Assembly (NCBI RefSeq): GCF_001422375.1 | Contig: NZ_LMMU01000001.1 | Location: forward strand, 1,858,178 to 1,922,177 | Direction: 5' to 3' | From: Methylobacterium sp. Leaf99 | GTDB taxonomy: Bacteria; Pseudomonadota; Alphaproteobacteria; Rhizobiales; Beijerinckiaceae | Length of the DNA: 64,000 nucleotides | Shown: positions 43,820 to 52,016 of the stretch, in pieces | Layout: each line of letters starts with the position of its first letter | How positions within the stretch are numbered: the first letter of the stretch is position 1 | Notes under the pieces: model-generated | Told to the model about the DNA's origin: nothing | Seen by the model: the letters and a program-made list of their open reading frames with translations, nothing else | Databases searched by the model: none | Position numbers and translations under genes: made by a program

Positions 43820-43973
43820 CCCCCTCTTCCCGCTTGGCTGGGGAGAGGGCCGCAGGCACCCCGTCGTGCCTGCGGCGAGCGAAGGCGAAGCCGCAGCGAC
43901 GGTGAGGGGGCCGCCTCGCTGTGCCGACGACGGGGTCGGCAAAGCCCTCTCCCCGCACGCGGGGCGAGGGAAT
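43820..43973. repeat. REP-like palindromic intergenic repeat, copy 3
   Basis: Between portal and terminase. 43840-43881 is identical over 42 bp, in inverted orientation, to 26120-26161. Bounded by CCCTCTTCCCGC and CTCTCCCCGCACGCGGGGCG hairpin arms. Confidence 0.7.
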
Positions 43974-44000
43974 GCGCGTCAAGCGATTCGATCGACTTTT

Positions 44001-44132
44001 CTAAAGCCGCCGGATGCGCGGTTCGCTCGACCCGCGCAGCAGGAGGTGGGTCAGCGCCCACACGAGGGCGTCGAGGCGGTCGGGCGAGGCGCCGGACGAC
44101 AGGCCGTCGGGGCCGAAATCGCAGATTTCGTG
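44001..44132 (-). pseudogene. GTA gp2 terminase large subunit, C-terminal remnant
   Basis: 43 codons: CDFGPDGLSSGASPDRLDAL, then VWALTHLLLRG, the highly conserved terminase C-terminus of GTAs. Upstream, the frame turns into AT-rich sequence and reaches a stop at about 44160. The rest of the terminase is not seen in the window, so the gene is truncated at about 44125-44135. Confidence 0.85.
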
Positions 44133-44185
44133 TTTTTCGGAATAAATTGTGTAAAATCAGTATCTTAGTATTACAGCAATATGTC

Positions 44186-44211
44186 GAACATTGGTCGAAC
44201 ATTAGGGGAAC
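44186..44211. promoter_or_regulatory. Tandem SOS-like site: three GAAC half-sites at 11-bp spacing
   Basis: GAAC at 44186, 44197 and 44208, each pair separated by exactly 7 bp. On the minus strand this is GTTC-N7-GTTC-N7-GTTC, the alphaproteobacterial LexA box repeated. No intact gene starts next to it; it lies in the junction between the terminase remnant and duplicated relics. Confidence 0.5.
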
Positions 44212-44251
44212 GTTCTAGCATCTTGTAAAAGCGATTTGGTGGTGAAAAAGG

Positions 44252-44329
44252 GGAAATCATAACCGGTCGCGTGACTCGTTCGGCGGGCAGCCGGCGGGGG
44301 GCGGTGCCACTTTGGCTGTTCGCGCGGTA
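44252..44329 (+). pseudogene. Relic of the 3' end of a paralogue of the 45478 gene
   Basis: The frame ends RDSFGGQPAGAVPLWLFAR-stop. The intact gene at 45478-45852 ends YRDTPGRPTGAVPIWLFGR-stop. The bases following both stops are also similar up to the next ATG. Only about 25 residues remain. Confidence 0.6.
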
Positions 44330-44346
44330 GGCTCTATCTTGCCGGC

Positions 44347-44430
44347 ATGGCCGACGCTCCTCAGACAACCGTAGAGTTGTTCACGGCGAAGGCTATCACT
44401 GAAACGGTCGTCGCCGCAGCGGCGAACGCT
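44347..44430 (+). pseudogene. Relic of the 5' end of a paralogue of the 45869 gene
   Basis: MADAPQTTVELFTAKAITET matches MANALQTTSELFKAKALSDA of the intact gene at 45869, with the same 17-bp spacing from the preceding stop. Similarity stops near 44430, where the PilZ gene of the opposite strand begins. The frame itself stays open to 44733, but that part is antisense to PilZ. Confidence 0.55.
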
Positions 44431-44448
44431 ACTGTGCTTCAAAGCTCG

Positions 44449-44766
44449 CTATTTTATAGCCCAGGTTGTGATCGGCTGGACGCTAATCTGTTCGCCATGG
44501 TGCCATCGAAGTTGTACCCAGCGAAAAGTTTTGTCTCCCGAAAATCGCAATTCCAGTTTCTGAGGGATCTTTCCAGCCGGCTTATGTTTGAGATTTATGA
44601 GTATCTTATCGGAAGGTTCCCCAACAACTTCGCAGGGAAAACTGGACTGTCCTATGCGGATAACGGACTGGACGATGTCCGTATTTTTCTTGCGTTTTAT
44701 TTCGCCGTTTCTAGGAGGGCTAAAGCGTTTTAATACGGAAGGGAGCCACGATAACATCCTGAGCAT
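44449..44766 (-). CDS. PilZ-like domain protein
   Basis: 105 residues, distinctly AT-richer than neighbours. The C-terminal two thirds follow the compact PilZ-like pattern of Rhizobiales: VIRIGQSSFPCEVVGEPSDK, then ILINLKHKPAGKIPQKLELR, then FRWVQLRWHHGEQISVQ. The canonical c-di-GMP motif (RxxxR...DxSxxG) is not kept, so nucleotide binding is doubtful. The gene is probably horizontally acquired or from a plasmid. Confidence 0.55.
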   Translation of the reverse strand: MLRMLSWLPSVLKRFSPPRNGEIKRKKNTDIVQSVIRIGQSSFPCEVVGEPSDKILINLKHKPAGKIPQKLELRFSGDKTFRWVQLRWHHGEQISVQPITTWAIK

Positions 44767-45151
44767 CCGAATTCAGGTTGAGCAATCTGGCACAAGCTAT
44801 GGATCATCCCTTTACAATGTGTAATTGCAATGACCGGATCCCGTGCGACTCAGTGACGTCGGACGGTTTGCTAGAGCGAGCGCCGTGTGGCCGGATCGGT
44901 AAAGTTTTCCTGCTTGATACGCATCGCCCCGATCGAAGCTAGATGCGACCCAGGCAAATTGCCGCCGGCCGAACTCAACCGCCCATCGGACCGTGTTCTC
45001 GCAAGTTCAATAAGATGTGACCGGCGCTGAATCGCAAATTGGGATACACAATCATCTTGGACACAGTGCCGAGTAGCTCTGGCGCTCGGTTTCGACACTC
45101 GTACAGGGTTCCTGCGTGCCGCAAGGAGCGTAGTCTCTCAGTGGCCGATTG
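44767..45151. other. Intergenic region without recognisable gene
   Basis: 385 bp of mixed composition. Only a weak 75-residue minus frame is present (44871-45098). It may carry the promoter of the gene at 45152. Confidence 0.4.
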
Positions 45152-45412
45152 ATGACTGGACTCAAGCCCTTCCTACCAAACGAGGCGAGAGACGCCCTAC
45201 CTGAAGGGGCTGAAGGCGACTTCCTCCTCCCGGTTTGCATGCCGTACTTCGAGCTTCTCGTTGGGGAGGATCTGGCAGTGGTCGTTTTAAACACGGCTGA
45301 GGGGCAGCGCATTGGTGTACCGATGGGGCTGCAGTCGCTGTACGACCTGAAAGAGACCGTCAGTGAAGCGCTCCGGATGCTGCAAGCGCCCGTGAATGGG
45401 GAGACGGACTGA
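45152..45412 (+). CDS. Small hypothetical protein
   Basis: 86 residues: FLPNEARDALPEGAEGDFLL, VGEDLAVVVLNTAEGQRIGV, then LYDLKETVSEALRMLQ. It looks like a genuine mixed alpha/beta protein. No family was recognised. A TTG directly precedes the ATG. Confidence 0.55.
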   Translation: MTGLKPFLPNEARDALPEGAEGDFLLPVCMPYFELLVGEDLAVVVLNTAEGQRIGVPMGLQSLYDLKETVSEALRMLQAPVNGETD

Positions 45413-45477
45413 GGGTACGCCTGCTATGCGGCAGCCGCCCTCCGCCTAGGCCGTTTGGCCATCACGCACCGGACCCC

Positions 45478-45852
45478 ATGGCCCCCGCACCCAAGATCGT
45501 CCCCGCTGACCCGCAGGCTTGGCGTCAAGGCTTCCTGAACCTCCGGTCGAGCGTCGTGCCGTGCCCCGGCCTGACGATGCAGAGTTGGGCGGGTGTGCAT
45601 GAGAAGTGCGTCGATTTCCTCGACCGTTGGGCCAACGAGGCTGCCGGGCTGGGTTGGACGACGCTGGACCTGTTCGGCGTGCACCCCGAGGCCGGCCTGA
45701 TCCGTCCGGACTATTGCGGCGGCATCGTCATGTCGGGCGACAAGGTGTCAGCGATCACCGCTAGCCGGATCGCGTTCATGAACACCGCCCACTACCGCGA
45801 CACGCCCGGCCGGCCAACGGGCGCCGTGCCGATCTGGCTGTTCGGGCGCTAG
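45478..45852 (+). CDS. Hypothetical protein A (124 residues)
   Basis: Trp- and Asp-rich small protein (DFLDRWANEAAGLGWTTLDL, then FGVHPEAGLIRPDYCGGIVM, ending AVPIWLFGR). It resembles small accessory proteins carried with mobile DNA in methylobacteria. It precedes gene B by 16 bp and a decayed copy of the same pair is 1.2 kb upstream. Confidence 0.6.
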   Translation: MAPAPKIVPADPQAWRQGFLNLRSSVVPCPGLTMQSWAGVHEKCVDFLDRWANEAAGLGWTTLDLFGVHPEAGLIRPDYCGGIVMSGDKVSAITASRIAFMNTAHYRDTPGRPTGAVPIWLFGR

Positions 45853-45868
45853 GCCCTATCTGGCGCCC

Positions 45869-46135
45869 ATGGCCAACGCACTTCAAACCACCAGCGAACT
45901 GTTTAAGGCGAAGGCCTTAAGCGACGCGGACATCGCGGCCGCGGTGGAAGCTTTCATGGCCGATCACAACACGTCGGCATTCCTGTTTGGCGAGGGATAC
46001 CGGATCGACCTGGCCGAGGCCGTGCGGGCACACGAGTGGGCCTCCGTCACGACGGCGAATAAGGGTGCGACGGACCACCTGAAGCGCGCAGCCGTGCGCA
46101 CGGCGATCCTGCTCGCCCGGCCGGAGAAGGTGTGA
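45869..46135 (+). CDS. Hypothetical protein B (88 residues)
   Basis: ANALQTTSELFKAKALSDAD, then helices to the end; no recognised domain. Its TGA overlaps the ATG of the HD-domain gene (TGATG), so genes A, B and the HD hydrolase probably form an operon. Confidence 0.6.
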   Translation: MANALQTTSELFKAKALSDADIAAAVEAFMADHNTSAFLFGEGYRIDLAEAVRAHEWASVTTANKGATDHLKRAAVRTAILLARPEKV

Positions 46136-46632
46136 TGCCTCCGTCCAACTCCGACGCGCATCAGTTCGCAGCGCAAGCCCATGCAGGACAGGTCGACAAA
46201 GCCGGAAAGCCTTACATCCGGCACGTGAACCGCGTTGCGGGGGCCGCCAGCGGCCGTGCCACCCATGCCTTCGAGAAGGACGGCCTGAGCATCAACCCGG
46301 ATCACGTCCTGCAGGCCGCTTACCTGCATGACGTTCTGGAGGACACGCCAACGACCGCTGACGATCTCCTGAAAGCGGGTTACGCCCCCCAGGTCGTCAA
46401 GATGGTGCAGCTTCTCTCCAAATCGGATGAGGAATTGTCCTACGCCGAGCGCATCGGGACCCTGATCCGATCCGGCAACATCGGCGCGATCCTCATCAAG
46501 CTGTCGGACAACGAGGACAATGCGCGGGCAGACCGGCAATTGCAGACCGGCGCCGGCCTTACGGCCCGCTATGCTGCATCGATGCCCAGGCTTCGCGACG
46601 CTGCAACTGCCTTGGGGTACACGGGGCCGTAG
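46135..46632 (+). CDS. HD-domain hydrolase (SpoT/RelA-like small alarmone hydrolase type)
   Basis: 165 residues. AHAGQVDKAGKPYIRHVNRV, the HD pair in AAYLHDVLEDTP and the distal Asp in ILIKLSDNEDN match the metal-dependent phosphohydrolase half of Rel/Spo proteins (Mesh1-like). There is no synthetase domain. It could remove (p)ppGpp or a related nucleotide. It converges on umuC. Confidence 0.75.
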   Translation: MPPSNSDAHQFAAQAHAGQVDKAGKPYIRHVNRVAGAASGRATHAFEKDGLSINPDHVLQAAYLHDVLEDTPTTADDLLKAGYAPQVVKMVQLLSKSDEELSYAERIGTLIRSGNIGAILIKLSDNEDNARADRQLQTGAGLTARYAASMPRLRDAATALGYTGP

Positions 46633-46647
46633 TGATGGCAGCGGCCC

Positions 46648-47940
46648 TTATGCGCGCGCCGTCGGCAGCTCGGTCACCTGCGTGGTATAGCGCGGGCTTC
46701 GCATCTCGAACTTCGTCGACCACGTGCGTTTTGGGGCAAAGCCGGCGCGCGCTGGGACAACTGCCCCTCGCCCGAAGCGACCGTTGCAGGCGTCCATGGC
46801 CGCCATGAGCGGGCCACTGCGCTCGCGGTCGAGCCGGCCAATCAAAGCACGCGGTGAGGCCGCCAGGGGCATCAGGTCGGTCGTGATGACTCCGGCCTTG
46901 CTGTAGCGCCACGGACGGTCACCGGGCGCCTCGCGCCAGGTTCTGGCGACGCCGAGCTGCGCGGCCTGGATCAGCACCAGGGAATCGTTCGTCGCCTCCG
47001 GCAGCGTCACCGTGGTGGAGACTGAGCGCATCGGGTCGCCCCGGTCGTGCGTCGAGGTGTGGTAGAAGACAGTGAGCTGATCGGTGCCCAGGCCCTCGCG
47101 TCGGAGCTTCTCGCCCAGGCGCGTCGCGTGTGCCGCCACAGCCTGCTCGACCGTGCCCCGATCCTCCACCCGGCGGGAGAACGAGCGGGTGACCGCGCAG
47201 CCCTTGCGCTGGGCAGGCACGAGCTCGAGCGGTAGGCAGGACAGGCCGCGCAGCTCGTGGATGATGCGCTCGCCCACCACCGTCATCGCCTTGCGCACCG
47301 GGCGCGGGTCGAGGTCGCGCAGGTCCGCCACCGTGTCGACGCCCATGGCCTCGATCTTGGCCGCCGAGGCACGGCCGATGCCCCAGACCTCAGCCGCCGC
47401 GATCCGGCAGAGCCAGTGATCGTAGGCCACCGGGTCGGTCAGGTCGCACACGCCGTCCATCTCTGGGTTCGTCTTGGCGATGTGGTTGGCGAGCTTCGCC
47501 AGGGTCTTCGTCGCGCCGATGCCGACGCAGGTCGGGATGCCGGTCCAGGCTCGCACCGTGGCGCGCAGATCCCGGGCGAGTTCGGCGCGCAGGTCCGGGT
47601 GCACGTCCGACAGGTCGAGGAAGGACTCGTCGATCGAGTAGATCTCCACCCGCGGGGAGAAGTCGCGATAGACCGCGTTCGTGCGCGAGCTCATGTCGCC
47701 GTAGAGGGTGTAGTTCGAGGAAAAAACCCGTACCCCGTCGCGCCGGCACTGCTCGCGGATCTTGAAGAACGGGTCGCCCATTTTGATCCCGAGGGCCTTG
47801 GCCTCGGCGGTGCGGGCGATGGCGCAGCCATCGTTGTTCGACAGCACGATCACTGGCACCCGGGCGAGCTTCGGATCGAACACGCGCTCACACGAGCAGT
47901 AGAAGCTGTTGCCATCGATCAGAGCGATGGCGCGGCTCAT
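46648..47940 (-). CDS. umuC: DNA polymerase V catalytic subunit UmuC (Y family)
   Basis: 430 residues. The palm motifs [16 protein letters not shown] and [13 protein letters not shown] hold the catalytic acidic residues. The helix-hairpin-helix region ([20 protein letters not shown]) and little-finger domain follow; the length equals E. coli UmuC. Error-prone translesion synthesis. The start overlaps the umuD stop by 4 bp (ATGA). Confidence 0.95.
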   Translation of the reverse strand: MSRAIALIDGNSFYCSCERVFDPKLARVPVIVLSNNDGCAIARTAEAKALGIKMGDPFFKIREQCRRDGVRVFSSNYTLYGDMSSRTNAVYRDFSPRVEIYSIDESFLDLSDVHPDLRAELARDLRATVRAWTGIPTCVGIGATKTLAKLANHIAKTNPEMDGVCDLTDPVAYDHWLCRIAAAEVWGIGRASAAKIEAMGVDTVADLRDLDPRPVRKAMTVVGERIIHELRGLSCLPLELVPAQRKGCAVTRSFSRRVEDRGTVEQAVAAHATRLGEKLRREGLGTDQLTVFYHTSTHDRGDPMRSVSTTVTLPEATNDSLVLIQAAQLGVARTWREAPGDRPWRYSKAGVITTDLMPLAASPRALIGRLDRERSGPLMAAMDACNGRFGRGAVVPARAGFAPKRTWSTKFEMRSPRYTTQVTELPTARA

Positions 47941-48404
47941 CGGACAAGGCCGGCACGAGCAATGTGCCAGCGGATCGAGAAGCGGACGACGCCCCAGATC
48001 TCGCCCTCCGCCGCCTCCTGCACGGCGAAGGCCGGCAGGTCAGGGTTCTCGAAAGCCAGCCGCGCGACGTTGCCCTCGATGCGCAAGCGCTTGATCGACA
48101 TCTCGCCATCGATGGCGGCCACCACCACGCTGCCATTGCCCGGCTTCAGGCTGCGATCCACCACCGCGAGGTCGCGATCGAAGATGCCGGCGCCCCGCAT
48201 GGAATCGCCCGAGATGTTCCAGGCGAAGGTCGCGGGCGGGTTAGGGGCAAGCCACCGCGGGAGCTCCAGGGCACCCTCGAGGAAGTCGTCGGCCGGCGAT
48301 GGGAAGCCGGCGCAAAGCGCTTGTCCCATGATCGGGATACGAACGAGATTGTCGCCCTCCCGAACCAGTTCCGCGACCCGAAAAAGGCCCACCACATGCT
48401 CCAT
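47937..48404 (-). CDS. umuD: UmuD translesion protein (LexA/S24 family)
   Basis: 155 residues. The autocleavage region [18 protein letters not shown], nucleophile Ser in [16 protein letters not shown] and Lys in [12 protein letters not shown] are all present. RecA-stimulated self-cleavage makes UmuD', the partner of UmuC. It has a few more N-terminal residues than E. coli UmuD. A LexA-type box lies 9 bp upstream of its ATG. Confidence 0.93.
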   Translation of the reverse strand: MEHVVGLFRVAELVREGDNLVRIPIMGQALCAGFPSPADDFLEGALELPRWLAPNPPATFAWNISGDSMRGAGIFDRDLAVVDRSLKPGNGSVVVAAIDGEMSIKRLRIEGNVARLAFENPDLPAFAVQEAAEGEIWGVVRFSIRWHIARAGLVR

Positions 48405-48412
48405 CCGTGTTA

Positions 48413-48427
48413 GAACGAAAAGAGAAC
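48413..48427 (-). promoter_or_regulatory. SOS box upstream of umuDC (GTTC-N7-GTTC)
   Basis: Plus strand GAAC-N7-GAAC at 48413-48427, which on the coding strand is the alphaproteobacterial LexA operator GTTC-N7-GTTC. It lies just before the umuD ATG, as expected for SOS control. Confidence 0.8.
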
Positions 48428-48704
48428 AAGCGCTCGGTTGGTTCCACGGTCAAGCTTGTCGATGCGACTTGTTGATAGCGTGTATGGCGTTTTTCCGCGC
48501 CTTCGTCCGTCGAGCAGCCGGATTTCGATGAAACCGAAGTGCCCCAAGCATCTGGGCTTGCTTTAAATCGATGTCGTGTGATTCACGGCAGGACCATAGG
48601 ATGATCCCTGATAAGTCTTGGGAAAAACTCCAAGGGGCTACGAGCCGACTCGATCCAAAACACTGAGGCAAAATTAGTAGCACGTGGTCATTATTTATCA
48701 AAAA

Positions 48705-48733
48705 CGGCCTCACTATTTCTAATAGTGAGGCCG
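48705..48733 (-). terminator. Intrinsic terminator of the RTX gene
   Basis: 13-bp perfect stem CGGCCTCACTATT / AATAGTGAGGCCG with a 3-nt loop, followed on the minus strand by TTTTTG. It lies 41 bp after the stop codon at 48774. Confidence 0.85.
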
Positions 48734-48773
48734 ATAAATTTTACCTCAAAAAATGCAAACCATGAAATCTAGA

Positions 48774-50810
48774 TCAGCCTAAGTTTCCGGCCCCGAACGT
48801 ATTGTCGGAAAAAGGCGATCTGCCTTCGTATATCCCATATTGTAGATAGTGCTGCATGGGATCGACACCCGCCACGCGAACATCGGCGTAAGCATTAAGA
48901 TAGGCACTGCTATCGAAACCTTTCGAAGGATCCCGTCCTTCCTTGAAGCCGTACAGATCATAGTGTGTCAGAGGGTTCCCCCCAACGTCGGCATAAGTCG
49001 AGAGATAACCGCGGGTGTCGAAAACCGCATTGGGATTACGGCCTTCACGAAAGCCAGACTGTTCGAAGTGCTGCTGTGCAAAAGCATAGCTGTCCCCGCC
49101 GTTTGTTATCGCTGCACGGGCAACATCCTGATAGGTTAGAAGATAATATTCAGCATCAAAGCCATTCTTGATGTTCGTGGCTTGCCCGATTGCCGCACTC
49201 TTCGCTCGGCCCTCGGCCTGTCCATACTCAAGATAATGGGCAAGCGGATTGAGGCCGGCGGCCGCAACGTCCGGATTTCGAGAGAGGTAGAATTCATTAT
49301 CGAACGACGCGCTCGGGTCGCGCCCCTGGCGGAACCCAGCTTGGTCGTACTGACTTAACGGGTTCTGCCCGCTGATTCGGACATCAGAATTGGCAGCCAA
49401 ATAACCCGTCGTTGAGAAAAAGGCGTTGGGATCGCGACCTTCCGCAGCGCCATACTGGAAATAGTGAGTATCAGCGTCAATGCCGGTAGCTGCAACATCT
49501 GGATTGCGGATGAGATAATACAAATCATCGACGAGTGGACTGCCATCAGCGACGTTTATTGTACGGTCGGCAAAAACGAACTCCTCGATACCCCGAACCG
49601 TCGCGGTTCCGTCCGGCCGCGTAATCACCGCGCTGCCATCGCTTGCCACACTGTAGCTAACGGTGCGCAGGGCGACCGAGAAAATCGCCCGATCAAAACC
49701 ACCACCTCCGTCGAGTGTATCCGCCCCACCACCGCTCACTAGGACATCATTGCCTCGACCACCGATCATCGTATCAAAACCGCTTCCCCCATTCATATAA
49801 TAAGAGAACCCCGGCTGGCTGGCAGTAAAGGTATCGTTGCCGCCGTTGCCTAGCATCACAACATTGAACTGATCGCCTCGCTGAGCGCCTGAGAGCAGAT
49901 CACGAACGTCAAAAGTCGTACCAGTCGGAGCGGTGAAAATCGTACCCTCATCATCGAAACGACTAATCGGACCGACGAGGCCATCTGAGCCATTCTCCGA
50001 CTGCAACCGAACCCCAAGGCCACCGTCTTGCGTTGACGCCGCGTTGGAATCATTGGCTCGGCCATTGCCCACCTCGGCGGACGTGAAGGTCAATCTGATT
50101 TGGTTCGCGGGCGCATTGACGATTTGCACGACGTCCGACCCGTCACCCAGATCAACGGTATCAGAGCCGCCACCCCGCAAATCAAAGATATAGGTATCCT
50201 CGCCAATCCCACCGAATACGACATCATTCCCGGATCCGCCGGTGATTGTATCGTTTCCGTTTCCAGACGAGATATAGTAGTTAGCGCCCAATCCAGCGAC
50301 TGTGATCGCGTCATTACCCTGCGAACCGAGAACGACCCCGGAGAATTGATCGCCTATTCTACCGGACTCGACAAATTCTCCGTTCGAAGAACGAAAGTTC
50401 GTCCTCACATCGAATGTTGCTCCGGGTGCATCAAAGGCGAAACTGATCCCCTCATCATCGAACCGGCTCGCTTGTCCGACAACGATATCATTCGCATTTT
50501 CCGCTTGCACAAAGACTGGTAAGCCAGGAACATATGTGCCGAGAAACATTGAAATTTTGTCGTTAATATTCGACGGGACGAAAGCAATGCCGTCCCCGAC
50601 TCTTCCCGCGTCGAAACTAATTCTGACTTGCGTTGAATCTCCAGGCGATATCGTTACGCTGTCTGATCCCTCACCGAGGTTGACGGTGTCACTGCCACTG
50701 AACGGAATATTGAGTGTATATAAATCATTGCCGCCCAGGCCATTAATTTTATCGTCTTCGATTGTTCCAACGAGAAGATCGTTGCCGTTTGTCCCAGTTA
50801 TGACTGCCAT
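48774..50810 (-). CDS. RTX-type secreted protein with six C-terminal NPDVAAxG repeats
   Basis: 678 residues. The N-terminal two thirds hold hemolysin-type calcium-binding nonapeptides (GTNGNDLLVG, GNGNDTITGG, GGRGNDVLVSGGGAD) around beta-roll modules. There are two parallel units, each with SRFDDEG and a TFDVR segment. Residues about 430-670 contain six copies of a 35-45 residue repeat with Y-L-x-x-NPDVAAAG-x-NPL-x-HY-x-x-YG-x-x-EGRDP. There is no Sec signal; export is presumably by a type I system. Composition is AT-richer than the chromosome average. Confidence 0.8.
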   Translation of the reverse strand: MAVITGTNGNDLLVGTIEDDKINGLGGNDLYTLNIPFSGSDTVNLGEGSDSVTISPGDSTQVRISFDAGRVGDGIAFVPSNINDKISMFLGTYVPGLPVFVQAENANDIVVGQASRFDDEGISFAFDAPGATFDVRTNFRSSNGEFVESGRIGDQFSGVVLGSQGNDAITVAGLGANYYISSGNGNDTITGGSGNDVVFGGIGEDTYIFDLRGGGSDTVDLGDGSDVVQIVNAPANQIRLTFTSAEVGNGRANDSNAASTQDGGLGVRLQSENGSDGLVGPISRFDDEGTIFTAPTGTTFDVRDLLSGAQRGDQFNVVMLGNGGNDTFTASQPGFSYYMNGGSGFDTMIGGRGNDVLVSGGGADTLDGGGGFDRAIFSVALRTVSYSVASDGSAVITRPDGTATVRGIEEFVFADRTINVADGSPLVDDLYYLIRNPDVAATGIDADTHYFQYGAAEGRDPNAFFSTTGYLAANSDVRISGQNPLSQYDQAGFRQGRDPSASFDNEFYLSRNPDVAAAGLNPLAHYLEYGQAEGRAKSAAIGQATNIKNGFDAEYYLLTYQDVARAAITNGGDSYAFAQQHFEQSGFREGRNPNAVFDTRGYLSTYADVGGNPLTHYDLYGFKEGRDPSKGFDSSAYLNAYADVRVAGVDPMQHYLQYGIYEGRSPFSDNTFGAGNLG

Positions 50811-51282
50811 TCTATCATTCTTTCGCTTAGAATTTTTTCTAGAAAACTGGAAACCATTCTGGCTGGCAGCATCGCAATAATTGGAAGCGAGCTGTCAATC
50901 CACGACGCAATCTGCACGAGAGACGTTCGCCTGTACAGCGAAACTAACACTCCCGGGCGGTGGCCAGAAGGACGTTTCAACAGCGCACTTGAGACGGAGC
51001 CTGACCGTCTTCTGCAGGTTGCCAGGGTATGGGGCTTTGAGACGCAGCGCGTGACTGGCCCATGTCCGAATCCGTGTGGGGGCACCTCCAGCCGACCGGA
51101 TGCCAGGGACCGCAGCGCTGAAGGTCGTAGCCGACGACGAAAGGGGCGAGCTTGAAGCCGCAACGATCCTGGGCCAGTTCGGTGAAGTGCCGGAGGATTT
51201 TGCGGAGAGCCTACAGGGCGGCTGATGTCCGGCGCTGGGCGGGCGAGCTTAGCTCACGTCCCGAACAGGCCGTCGGATGCCT
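50811..51282. other. Intergenic region, possible decayed gene
   Basis: 472 bp. GC-rich part at about 50930-51240 shows broken frames on both strands and no domain. The AT-rich part next to the RTX start should hold its promoter. Confidence 0.35.
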
Positions 51283-51636
51283 CTACGACGATTGAGTGTC
51301 GTGCGAGGTCGAACCGCTTCCGTCTGCAGCTACCTGATCGGCTGAGCCAAACAGGAGCCTGTGCGTGATGGGATCGTAGTAGAACAGAAGCTCGATGGCG
51401 AAAGCTCTGAGATCAACGTCGAGCGCCTCAGCCCATTCGCGGTAGCGCTCGGGCGAGATGCGGCGTGCGCCTGTTTCCACCTGAGAGATGTAGGTATTGA
51501 GAACACCACCGACTTTGGCAGCGAGTTCAGTCTGCGTTAAATCTCGCGCTACACGAAGATCGCAAAGCCATTGCCCGCACAGACGAAGGCGTTCTTTAGC
51601 GTCGTCAGGATTTTTAGATCGTGTGAGCGTGAACAT
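51283..51636 (-). CDS. XRE-type regulator paralogue 1
   Basis: 117 residues. The HTH (LRVARDLTQTELAAKVGGVL, then NTYISQVETGARRI) is followed by the shared tail YREWAEALDVDLRAFAIELL and YYDPITHRLLFG. ATG at 51636 overlaps the stop of paralogue 2 (TGATG). Confidence 0.8.
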   Translation of the reverse strand: MFTLTRSKNPDDAKERLRLCGQWLCDLRVARDLTQTELAAKVGGVLNTYISQVETGARRISPERYREWAEALDVDLRAFAIELLFYYDPITHRLLFGSADQVAADGSGSTSHDTQSS

Positions 51637-51950
51637 CAGTGCTCGTCGAAGATGAACTGATACACCAAGGGATTGTAGAATTTTAGCAGGTTCCGCGCAA
51701 TATATTCTGGTTCTACGCCTAACGCTCTCGCCCAAGCTTCCATATCTTCTGGCATGACGATTTGACGGCCATGCTCAATTAACGAAACATATTTGGTACG
51801 CAGGTGCGGAACAATGAGCCGCTGCAATTCGCTCTGACTGTAGCTGCGAGCTTCACGAAGTGTCTTAAGCCACTTGCCAGCCTCGCGGCGCATTTCGGTA
51901 ATTTCTTCTTGACTAAACGTTTGCTCTTTTTGGAGGCCCGGCTTTTTCAT
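51636..51950 (-). CDS. XRE-type regulator paralogue 2
   Basis: 104 residues; HTH LREARSYSQSELQRLIVPHL, then RTKYVSLIEHGRQI, and the shared tail AWARALGVEPEYIARNLLKF, then YNPLVYQFIF. It is more AT-rich and diverged than paralogue 3, and is translationally coupled to paralogue 1. Confidence 0.78.
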   Translation of the reverse strand: MKKPGLQKEQTFSQEEITEMRREAGKWLKTLREARSYSQSELQRLIVPHLRTKYVSLIEHGRQIVMPEDMEAWARALGVEPEYIARNLLKFYNPLVYQFIFDEH

Positions 51951-51974
51951 AAATAACGGTACTCGACATAAAAA

Positions 51975-52000
51975 CGCGAAGCCAGATTACTGGCTTCGCG
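51975..52000 (-). terminator. Intrinsic terminator after XRE paralogue 3
   Basis: 11-bp perfect stem CGCGAAGCCAG / CTGGCTTCGCG with a 4-nt loop, then TTTTTAT on the minus strand. It lies 17 bp after the stop at 52017, separating paralogue 3 from paralogues 1 and 2. Confidence 0.85.
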
Positions 52001-52016
52001 CGTTCGTCAGAATGCA

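Noticed and set aside
44347..44733. A 128-residue plus-strand frame
   Set aside because: Only the first 25-28 codons match the paralogue at 45869; the remainder is antisense to the PilZ-like gene, so I treat it as a relic.
48450..48713. An 87-residue minus frame between umuD and the RTX gene
   Set aside because: No protein-like pattern, and it overlaps the RTX terminator hairpin.
50798..51163. A 121-residue minus frame between RTX and XRE genes
   Set aside because: Arg/Ser-rich, no domain and overlaps the RTX start; more likely a decayed region.
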